Of a stretch of DNA of 64,000 nucleotides, positions 54,712 through 63,069 are shown in pieces. The stretch lies in contig NC_134883.1 of the NCBI RefSeq assembly GCF_041734735.1, positions 14,999,810-15,063,809 of the forward strand. Direction: 5' to 3'. This DNA comes from Babylonia areolata (lineage: Eukaryota; Mollusca; Gastropoda; Neogastropoda; Buccinidae). The notes under the pieces are model-generated. The model was not told the origin of the DNA and made no database searches. It saw only the letters and a list, made by a program, of their open reading frames with translations. A program made the translations under genes and the position numbers. Position 1 is the stretch's first letter. Each line of letters begins with the position of its first letter.

Positions 54712-55345
54712 GGTGGCCCAGTGGTAACACATCCACTTGGGAAGTGAGAGTAATCTACAGGGGTGTGGGATCAAATCCCAACCTCGCCAGAATTATCTCC
54801 CCCTCCACCAGACTCTTGACTCTGAGTGGTGGTCTGGACACTTGGATGAGACATGCACTTAGTGCATGTTAACCCTTTCACTGCCAGTCAATTTAAAGCG
54901 CAAAATTCCCTTGTGCTATAAACACGGAGAATATGGTGTCTGAGAATAGCTGGAGATTTCCCCTGTGATGTGTAGAAAATATAACCTATCCTACCACTGA
55001 CCATAAAGAACAGTAAGTTCATGGATAACAGACCCATGATCTGGTCACCCTTCAGTGACATGGGTCCTCTACCTAGCTGCTGCATAAATGCGAGTTTGGC
55101 AGTGAAAGGGTTAAAGGGACAAAAGTACTATCCCTGGCAAAATTTTGAAGAAAAATCCACATTAATATACATGCGGGTCTGTGTCTGACTGAAACCCTGA
55201 CTGGAATGACACAAGAAACAAATGACAAACACAGAAAGAAAGGTGTCAGTGGTCTCTGCCCTGGTAGGCAGCCTGGCATGCAATGACTCCGTGTTTGTGA
55301 CGCACTTGAAGTTTGGTCTCCAGTCAAAGACAGGTGGAGTGATGG
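54712..55345 (+). mobile_element. SINE-A2 interrupted by a MITE
   Basis: Head GGAGTGGTGGCCCAGTGGTA, core up to GCACTTAGTGCATG. It then continues after 55114 with CAAAAGTACTATCCCTGGCA and the alternative tail GGTAGGCAGCCTGGCATGCA. The gap is the M4 MITE at 54869-55114. Confidence 0.85.
54869..55114. mobile_element. TTAA-bounded MITE, family M4 (piggyBac-like), nested in a SINE
   Basis: TTAACCCTTTCACTGCCA at the left and TGGCAGTGAAAGGGTTAA at the right are perfect 18-bp inverted repeats. CCCTTT after a TTAA target is the typical end of piggyBac elements. Length 246 bp, no coding capacity. It lies inside the SINE at 54712-55345 and so is younger than it. Confidence 0.92.
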
Positions 55346-55727
55346 CCTAGAGGTAACGTGTCTGGCTAGGAAGCGAGAAAATCTGATTACGGCTCAGCCG
55401 CCGATATTTTCTCCTTCTCCACTAGACCTTGAGTGGTAGTCTGGACACTAGTCATTCAGATGAGATGATAAACTGAGGCCCTGTGTGCAGCATGCATTTA
55501 GCACACGTAAAAGAACCCACAGCAACAAAAGGGTTGTTCCTGGCAAAATTCTGTAGAAAAATCCACTTTGATAGGAAAAATAAAACTGCACGCAGGGAAA
55601 AAAAAAAAAAAGAAAGAAAAAAAGGGTGGCGCTTAGTGAAGCGACGCGCTGTCCCTGGGGAGAGCAGCCCGAATTTCACACAGAGAAATCTGTTGTGGTA
55701 AAAAGAAATACAAAATACAAAAAATTA
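55334..55727 (+). mobile_element. SINE-A, near full-length
   Basis: GGAGTGATGGCCTAGAGGTA start, core CCCACAGCAACAAAAGGGTT, AATTTCACACAGAGAAATCT, and an AAATACAAAATACAAAA tail. The B-box region has lost about 15 bp. Confidence 0.88.
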
Positions 55728-55749
55728 CATAAACATCAATAATAATTAT

Positions 55750-55880
55750 TCTTCTTCTTCGTTCGTGGGCTGTAACTCCCATGTTCACTTGTATGTACAC
55801 GAGTGGGCTTTTATGTCTATGGCCATTTTTACCCCCGCCATGTATGTATGCAGCCATACCACATTTTGGGGGGTATCAAT
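55750..55880 (-). mobile_element. SINE-B fragment
   Basis: Only the 3' side is present: (TTC)n, CACTTGTATGTACACGAGTG, GGGCTTTTATG, CCCGCCATGTATG and CAGCCATACC. It stops at GGGGGG. Confidence 0.8.
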
Positions 55881-55933
55881 AATCATAACAAAAACAACAA
55901 TAATATCCCACAACTGCACACACTGACACTGAC

Positions 55934-56050
55934 CCAGAGCTGTGTCCTCCAGATGCTTAATGAAGATGGTCAGCGGTTTGAAGGACACCGTCTCTGTCGA
56001 AGCAACACTGCGACTGTCTGTGCTTGCTGTGACGCTGCGACTTCTTACGT
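55934..56050 (-). CDS. Possible internal exon of an unidentified minus-strand gene (block B)
   Basis: Between the acceptor GTGTTTGGCAG and the donor G|GTCAGT the minus strand reads VRSRSVTASTDSRSVASTET then VSFKPLTIFIKHLEDTAL. It enters needing one prior base and leaves after one base. The serine/threonine-rich start followed by an amphipathic end looks like real protein. The family was not recognised. Block D (60150-60232) ends in the matching phase. Confidence 0.45.
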
Positions 56051-56279
56051 CTGCCAAACACAAGCCAGTGAGAAATGAAGTGGCACCTGTTTGTATTACT
56101 GATACATTCATGAAAACCATGCAGACTTTTTATCTATTATGCAGCACAAAGTAGATCACCACTGAAAAAAAAAACAAAGGGAGAGAGGGAAAAAAAATTA
56201 TGAAAAAAAAAAAGAAATGCCACCTAACATTATTTTATCATTATTCATACTTTCATGAATCCCAGGCAGACTTTCTTTT

Positions 56280-56511
56280 TTAACTCACTCAGTATGGCCA
56301 GTCCTCTCTTCTCCTCTACACAGACCCCTCGGATGTCCAGTGGGTGTCTGAATGACCCAACCTTTAGCTTCCGTCGTCAGAATTGTGGTATTCTTTGTCA
56401 ACATTCACCTCTTCAGTATAAGAGCCTTCCGCTTGCAATATTTTGATGATGGTAATTGGGGTGAAACGCTGTTAACGTTGTCTCTTTCGCCGTTCGTATG
56501 GAGAGAGTTAA
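56280..56511. mobile_element. TTAA-bounded MITE, family M1, copy 2
   Basis: TTAACTCACTCAGTATGGCC to CGTATGGAGAGAGTTAA. The body CAGACCCCTCGGATGTCCAG and TGGGTGTCTGAATGACCCAA matches 49758-49993. Length 232 bp. Confidence 0.87.
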
Positions 56512-56669
56512 AACTCTCGTGACTTCAGCATAATAATTCCATTCAACATGCAATTCACTCGAGGCACTGCTCATTCGTTTTTCGGTTTTATTTCTCGATA
56601 AGCATTTGTCTTTTTAAATGTTATAATTATCTTACTGAATATTCTCCTTTTTATAATGATCGAAACATA

Positions 56670-56818
56670 CACATACGCGCGCCCGCATGCACACACACAC
56701 ACTCTCACACATGCAGGCACATACAAGCGCACGCGCGCATGCACACACGCGCGCACACGCATACACACGCACATAACGATTCATGCACACGCACAGACAC
56801 ACATACAATACACACACA
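56670..56818. repeat. CA-rich imperfect microsatellite
   Basis: ACACACAC runs with CGCGC and CATACA interruptions. Confidence 0.85.
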
Positions 56819-56904
56819 GTTGTTTCACTCTAAATCATAATGTAATAGTATCTTACCCACATGTTTTTCTTTTTACATAATAATTGATGTGTGCATGGTG
56901 ATCA

Positions 56905-57400
56905 GTGAAGGGTGTGTCAGTTCTTTGTTTTTTCTCTTTGATTTTTGCTGACGGGTATTTTATTTTAAGTGAGCCTAAAGAGAATTTTCTGTTTTGGTTG
57001 AAGCAGACAATAAAGTATAGAAAACTAGAGGAAATGTGTTCATACGTAAGATATCCCATGTGTGGGTTGTGTTCTTTCCACATTACGTTAGCTAAGCAAA
57101 GTGTCCATAACTCTATGCTGATGCTAGATATAATGTCTATTATATGTTATAAAACTGCACTGTTACACATGATGAAAATGTATCCACTTTGACCAAACTG
57201 ATAGAACAATATATTATAAGTATAATGACTTATGATGACGATGTTATTGTTAATGTACACTGTATTCTTTTTTTTTTCTTTCTTTGTTTTTTCCCCTTTC
57301 TTTTCCATCTACTCTGAATTGTTATAATAAATTCATATACAAAATAGTCCGGGGAAAAAAAAAGAAAAAAAAAGTATTTTGAATTGAACTGAACTGAATT
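56905..57400 (+). repeat. Possible 3' end of a retroposon
   Basis: A 95-codon open frame is followed by AT-rich sequence and the terminus GAATTGAACTGAACTGAATT after an A-rich stretch. The GAATT-type short tandem tail recalls LINE 3' tails. No reverse-transcriptase motif is visible in the frame, so this is weak. Confidence 0.25.
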
Positions 57401-57779
57401 AATGTGCTTAAAACCATGCACAAAATCAATTTTAGCAATCGTAAAAGAACAAGGGATAAGTTTCCTGATTCAACAACATCAACAACAACAACAAAATAAG
57501 AAACATATGCTGTTTCCCATCTATAAGCTAGGGTGTAATTTTACACATCAGAAAACATGGCAAACATCCTCTGTATCCCAATCTCTCACTACAACACTGA
57601 TCAAAGCAATGTGCAACTGAAAAAAACAAAAAAAACAACAACAATGGAATAAGGCAAACAACAACAACAAACAGAAAAACTTCAGAACTTGTCTGAACTG
57701 ATAACACTAGCGTTATCTGAAAACATGAAGGTACTGATATCACTGATGGCTGAGTTTTGTAAAGGTGTGGTAAAATCTG

Positions 57780-58183
57780 TGGAGTGATGGCTTAGAGGTA
57801 ACGCGTCCGCCTAGGAAGTGAGAGAATCTGAGCGCGCTGGTTCGAATCACAGTTCAGCCGCCGATATTTTCTCCCCCTCCACTAGACCTTGAGTGGTGGT
57901 CTGGACACCAGTCATTCGGATGAGACGATAAACCGAGGTCCCGTGTGCAGCATGCACTTAGCGCACGTAAAAGAACCCACGGCAACAAAAGGGTTGTTCC
58001 TGGCAAAATTCTGTAGAAAAATCCACTTCGATAGGAAAAACAAATAAAACTGCATGCAGGAAAAAATACAAAAAAAATGGGTGGCGCTGTAGTGTAGCGA
58101 CGCGCTCTCCCTGGGGAGAGCAGCCCGAATTTCACACAGAGAAATCTGTTGTGATAAAAAGAAATACAAATACAAATACAAAT
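57780..58183 (+). mobile_element. SINE-A, full-length
   Basis: Best-preserved copy. GGAGTGATGGCTTAGAGGTA A-box region; GGTTCGAATCA B box; core TCATTCGGATGAGACGATAA, GCATGCACTTAGCGCACGTA, CCCACGGCAACAAAAGGGTT; then GCGCTCTCCCTGGGGAGAGC, AATTTCACACAGAGAAATCT and three AAATAC units as tail. Confidence 0.93.
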
Positions 58184-58327
58184 CTGTTTGAAGCAACCCA
58201 CCGACAGATCTGTCGTCTATATCTCCCGATCCTGCATGCCTGCGGTACGTCATCACCATTCCTGAAACATCCAGTGGCAGGCAGTCTGCATCAATCAACT
58301 TGATCAAACATTTCAATCAGCGTTTCT

Positions 58328-58691
58328 TCTTCTTCTTCTTCTTCTGCGTTCACTCGTATGCACACGAGTGGGCTTTTACGTGTATGACCGTTTTTACCCC
58401 GCCATGTAGGCAGCCATACTCCATTTTCAGGGGTGTGCATGCTGGGTATGTTCTTGTTTCCATAACCCACCGAACGCTGACATGGATTACAGGATCTTTA
58501 ACGTGCGTATTTGATCTTCTGCTTGCATATACACACGAAGGGGGTTCAGGCACTAGCAGGTCTGCACATATGTTGACCTGGGAGATCGTAAAAATCTCCA
58601 CCCTTTACCCACCAGGCGCCGTCACCGTGATTCGAACCCGGGACCCTCAGATTGACAGTCCAACGCTTTAACCACTCGGCTATTGCGCCCG
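58328..58691 (-). mobile_element. SINE-B, full-length with target duplication
   Basis: Same order as 54137-54521. TCAATCAGCGTTTCT occurs at both flanks (58313-58327 and 58692-58706), a 15-bp target duplication, which marks a clean LINE-type retroposition. Confidence 0.95.
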
Positions 58692-58699
58692 TCAATCAG

Positions 58700-59185
58700 C
58701 GTTTCTCAATTCTAAAGTTTTTAACACAAAAAGCAACTATCATTCTTCTATTTTTGTCTTGAAATATTAGCTTAGTAAAGCAGATTGTGATGCTGAATGT
58801 ACTGATTAAAAACATTTTTTTTGGTTATATCCTTGAAGGAAGTATGAATGATCATCAGTGTTTTCACATGCAGAAGATTCAGTGGCATGCTTGAATGCTG
58901 TTATTATGATATTCCATTTGTCTTTTAATCATATTCACATCATATTTTCAATGACTTACATTTATCATCATTTCTCATGTCTGGCATGCTGCAGAAGAAA
59001 ACTTTCCATTTCAAACATTTTCTTTTTTCTTTTTTAATGTACAATACAGTACTTGAATCTTGTTTCTTTTATTCAATCTTATGTCGATCAGACAAGATGC
59101 TGGAAACATTTTTGTAATCCCCAATATTCCAGTGTTGCAATGACCATGCAACAAGACCCAACAACCTTGCTAAAACAATGCTCCA
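58700..59185. other. No gene recognised
   Basis: AT-rich sequence between two SINEs; nothing further seen. Confidence 0.4.
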
Positions 59186-59192
59186 AGGAACT

Positions 59193-59600
59193 GTATTTGT
59201 ATTTGTGTTTGTATTTCTTTTTATCACAACAGATTGCTCTGTGTGAAATTCGGGCTGCTCTCCCCAGGGAGAGCGCGTCGCTATACTACAGCGCCACCCT
59301 TTTCTTTTGTATTTTCCTGCGTGCAGTTTTTTTATTTGTTTTTTCCTATCGAAGTGGATTTTTCTACAGAATTTTGCCAGGAACAACCCTTTTGTTGCCG
59401 TGGGTTCTTTTACGTGCGCTAAATGCATGCTGCACACGGACCTCGGTTTATCGTCTCATCCGAATGACTAGTGTCCAGACCACCAATCAAGGTCTAGTGG
59501 AGGGGGAGAAAATATCGGCGGCTTAGTTGTGATTCGAACCAGTGTGCTCAGATTCTCTCGCTTCCTAGGCGGACGCGTTACCTCTAGGCCATCGCTCCAC
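59193..59600 (-). mobile_element. SINE-A, full-length, head expanded into a minisatellite
   Basis: TTTGTATTTGTGTTTGTATT tail at the left, CAGATTGCTCTGTGTGAAAT, CTCTCCCCAGGGAGAGCGCG, core, GATTCGAACCAG B box and GTTACCTCTAGGCCATCGCT. It then continues into repeated AGGCCATCACTCCACAT units. Confidence 0.92.
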
Positions 59601-60047
59601 ACAGGCCATCACTCCACATTGGGCCATCACTCCAAATAGGCCATCACTCCACATAGGCCATCACTCACTCCACATTAGGCCATCACTCCACATTAGGCCA
59701 TCACTCCAAATAGGCCATCACTCCACATTAGGCCATCACTCCACATAGGCCATCACTCCTCATTAGGCCATCACTCCACATAGGCCATCACTCCTCATTA
59801 GGCCATCACTCCACATAGGCCATCACTCACTCCACATTAGGCCATCACTCCAAATAGGCCATCACTCCACATTAGGCCATCACTCCACATAGGCCATCAC
59901 TCCTCATTAGGCCATCACTCCACATTTGGCCATCACTCCTCATTAGGCCATCACTCCACATAGGCCATCACTCCACATTAGGCCATGACTCCAAATTAGG
60001 CCATCACTCCACATTAGGCCATAACTCCACATAGGCCACCACTCTTC
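59590..60047 (+). repeat. ~17-25-bp minisatellite built from the SINE-A head, about 25 copies
   Basis: Every unit is a variant of AGGCCATCACTCCACATT, that is, the last ~18 bp of the SINE-A on this strand (its tRNA-like 5' end). Unit lengths vary with ACATT/ACAT/AAAT spacers and two units with a doubled ACTC. Confidence 0.95.
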
Positions 60048-60149
60048 GACTGCTGAGGGAGGGAGATGGAGGGGGAGACAGAAAAAAGAAAAAGCGAGGG
60101 ACTGACAACATTACAGAACGGACGGGGAAACAAACCACTCTGCAGAGAC

Positions 60150-60232
60150 CCAGGCTTTGACCCACAGCTGTGAGACAGAACTGGAGGAACCTGGTCAACA
60201 GTTGTTCTGTGCACTGCACGAATGACCCTTCA
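60150..60232 (-). CDS. Possible internal exon of an unidentified minus-strand gene (block D)
   Basis: The acceptor is strong: CTCCTCCTCGTCCCTTTACT followed by CAG. It opens EGSFVQCTEQLLTRFLQFCL and continues TAVGQSL to a donor G|GTCTCT, giving 83 nt. It leaves after one base, in phase with block B at 55934-56050. The sequence suggests an amphipathic helix. Family not recognised; the donor choice is uncertain because GTCAAA 11 nt earlier would also fit the phase up to its own frame. Confidence 0.4.
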
Positions 60233-60298
60233 CTGAGTAAAGGGACGAGGAGGAGGAGGACGCACACATACACACTCAAACATGTAACATCCAACATT

Positions 60299-60618
60299 TT
60301 ACGTGTATGACTGTTTTGTTTATTTACCCCGCCATGAAGGCAGACATACTCCGTTTTCAGAGGTGTGCATGCTGGGTATGTTCTTGCTTCCATAACCCAT
60401 TGAATGCTGACATGGATTATAGGATCTTTAACGTGCATATTTGATCTTCTGCATGCATATACACATGAAGGGGGTTCAGGCATTGGCAGGTCTGCACATA
60501 TGTTGACCTGGGAGATCAGATAAATCTCCACCCTTTATCCACCAGGCCCCACCGAGATTCGAACCTGGGACCCTCAGATTGAAAGTCCAATGCTTTAACC
60601 ATTTGGCTATTGCGTCCA
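60299..60618 (-). mobile_element. SINE-B, truncated
   Basis: Begins TTTACGTGTATGACTGTTTT and keeps AGGTGTGCATGCTGGGTATG, ATTCGAACCTGGGACCCTCA and TTTAACCATTTGGCTATTGC. The (TTC)n end is missing. Confidence 0.85.
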
Positions 60619-60725
60619 TCAGTTGGTTCTACCTAAGCAGATAACCTGTCACGTGAATGCCTCTGTGTTTGTAAACTGCTTCAAGTTTGGTCTCTGACTT
60701 AATACTACAACCACTGCTACTACTA
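60618..60725 (+). repeat. Tail-only fragment like SINE-A2
   Basis: AGTTGGTTCTACCTAAGCAG, GAATGCCTCTGTGTTTGTAA and GGTCTCTGACTTAATA correspond to the alternative 3' tail at 7041 and 30018, without head or core. Confidence 0.55.
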
Positions 60726-60784
60726 CTTATTATTACCATCATTATATCATCATGATGGTGATGATGATGATAGTGGAGACAGTT

Positions 60785-61010
60785 GCAGTCATTAATATCT
60801 GGGTTAGAACTGATTACAGTGGAGAGTGTCTTTCCCAAGCTACATCCCCACTATATATACAGCAAGAAGGCTTTAGGACAGTCGGCGTTGGGGATGGTCC
60901 CCAAAGGCCAGCCACCCCCCAAGGCTGCAGCACTAACAGCCAGTGCAATCTTGCCTCCTAGTTTAAGAGTCATAGTCCTTCACAAAAGAGTAAGCTGTAA
61001 ATGATTTCCT
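60785..61010 (-). repeat. Dispersed repeat E, copy 2
   Basis: Inverted relative to 180-388 and collinear with it over about 210 bp. Confidence 0.7.
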
Positions 61011-61075
61011 ACTGCAGTGGAGAAAGCATAGACCATACAACTTTCACTAGCGCCAAAAAAAAAAGTGACCTTCAC

Positions 61076-61194
61076 CTTCCTGCAGGACTTGTGCCACTTG
61101 CTGCTGGGCTGCCGCTTTCAACAGCAGTGGGTGCTTCCAGCGCTGAAAACAGTCCTCTGCGAATGGCTGCAACATGGACCACACATTGTCAGCA
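61076..61194 (-). CDS. Possible internal exon of an unidentified minus-strand gene (block A)
   Basis: The minus strand reads ADNVWSMLQPFAEDCFQRWK, HPLLLKAAAQQQVAQVLQE, then G before a good donor (AAG|GTGAAG). Two acceptors are possible, CCTCAG at 61195 and TTGCAG at 61167; both have weak pyrimidine tracts. The residue pattern is helical and protein-like. It leaves after one base, which does not fit block D directly, so at least one exon would be missing between them or the block belongs elsewhere. Confidence 0.45.
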
Positions 61195-62335
61195 CTGAGG
61201 ACACTACAGTTCCACACATCACTTGTGTTTGATCCGTAAATAACAGTTCCACGCATCACATGTGTTTGATACGTAAATAATAATGCACATCACATGTGTT
61301 TGATATGTAAATAACAGTTCCACGCATCACTTGTGTTTGATACGTAAATAATAATACACATCACATGTGTTTGATACGTAAATAATAATACGCATCACTT
61401 GTGTTTGATACGTAAATAATAATACACACCACTTGTGTTTGATACGTAAATAATAATGCACATCACATGTGTTTGATATGTAAAGAATAGTTCCACGCAT
61501 CACTTGTGTTTGATACGTAAATAATAATACACATCACTTGTGTTTGATACGTAAATAATAATACACATCACATGTGTTTGATACGTAAATAATAATACAC
61601 ACCACATGTGTTTGATACGTAAATAATAATACACATCACTTGTGTTTAATACGTAAATAATAATACACATCACTTGTGTTTGATACGTAAATAATAATAC
61701 ACATCACTTGTGTTTGATACGTAAATAATAATACACATCACATGTGTTTAATACGTAAATAACAGTTCCACACATCACATGTGTTTGATACGTAAATAAT
61801 AATACACATCACTTGTGTTTGATATGTAAATAATAATACACATCACTTGTGTTTGATACGTAAATAATAATACACATCACATGTGTTTGATACGTAAATA
61901 ATAACACACATCACTTGTGTTTGATACGTAAATAACAGTTCCACACATCACATGTGTTTGATACGTAAATAACAGTTCCACACATCACATGTGTTTGATA
62001 CGTAAATAATAATACACATCACATGTGTTTGATACGTAAATAATAATACACATCACTTGTGTTTGATACGTAAATAATAATACACATCACTTGTGTTTGA
62101 AATGTGTAAAAGGACAATTGATGTACAAATATAAACAATACATATCACTTGTGTTTCATAAGTAAACACCAGTGTGACACATCACTTGTATTTAATGTGT
62201 AAATATCAACAGTACATATCACTTGTGTTTGAAAAGTTCATACCAATTTGACATATCTCTTGTGTTTGATGTGTAAATAACCACAATACACATCACTTGT
62301 GTTTGACACGTAAATAAGAACAATCCTACAGGTTG
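61195..62335 (+). repeat. 34-bp minisatellite, about 32 copies
   Basis: Unit: CACATCACTTGTGTTTGATA then CGTAAATAATAATA. Two variable sites recur throughout: CACTTGTG/CACATGTG, and AATAATAATA/AACAGTTCCA. The right end fades into diverged units with AACACCAGTGTGACAC-like inserts. Confidence 0.95.
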
Positions 62336-62399
62336 TGGTAAAGCTGCATCCATTCAAAGAGGCTCATCAAGAAATGGGACATAATTTGAAGCAAGTATC

Positions 62400-62760
62400 T
62401 TCTTCTTCTTCTGCGGTCACTCGTATGCACACGAGTGGGCTTTTACGTGTATGACCGTTTTTACCCCGCCATGTAGGCAGCCATACTCTGTTTTCGGGGG
62501 TGTGCATGCTGGGTATGTTCTTGTTTCCATAACCCACCAAATGCTGACATGGATTACAGGATCTTTAACGTGCGTATTTGATCTTCTGCTTGCATATACA
62601 CACGAAGGGGGTTCAGGCACTAGCAGGTCTGCACATATGTTGACCTGGGAGATCGTAAAAATCTCCACCCTTTACCCACCAGGCGCCGTCACCGTGATTC
62701 AAACCCGGGACCCTCAGATTGACAGTACAACACTTTAATCACTCAGCTATTGCACCCGTC
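62400..62760 (-). mobile_element. SINE-B, full-length with target duplication
   Basis: Same structure as 58328-58691, over 95% alike by eye. TGAAGCAAGTATC flanks both ends (62387-62399 and 62761-62773), a 13-bp target duplication. Confidence 0.95.
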
Positions 62761-62823
62761 TGAAGCAAGTATCAATACTAAGGGACTATTATCAAATGAT
62801 TAATGATCATAAAGTATGTAATT

Positions 62824-63066
62824 AGTCATTCAGATGAGACGATAAACCCAGGTCCTGTGTGTAGCATGCATTTAGCACATGTAAAAGAACAAACAGCAAC
62901 AAAATTGTTGTCCCTGCCAAAATTCTGTAGAAAAACTTACAGTGACTGTTTAACACATACGCTTGTGGACAGAAAAAAAAAGGGTGGTGTTACACTGTGC
63001 TGAAGTACTTTCTCTGTGGAAGGCAGCCCAAATTTCACACAGAGAGATCTGTTTGTGAGAAGAAAA
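62824..63066 (+). mobile_element. SINE-A, 5'-truncated
   Basis: Begins at AGTCATTCAGATGAGACGAT, inside the central domain, and runs to AATTTCACACAGAGAGATCT. The tRNA-like head is absent. Confidence 0.8.
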
Positions 63067-63069
63067 AAA

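Noticed and set aside
57780-57860. tRNA-like sequences with A and B boxes (also in the other SINE heads)
   Set aside because: They are heads of SINEs in multiple copies with attached core and tail; the acceptor stem does not pair as in a functional tRNA.
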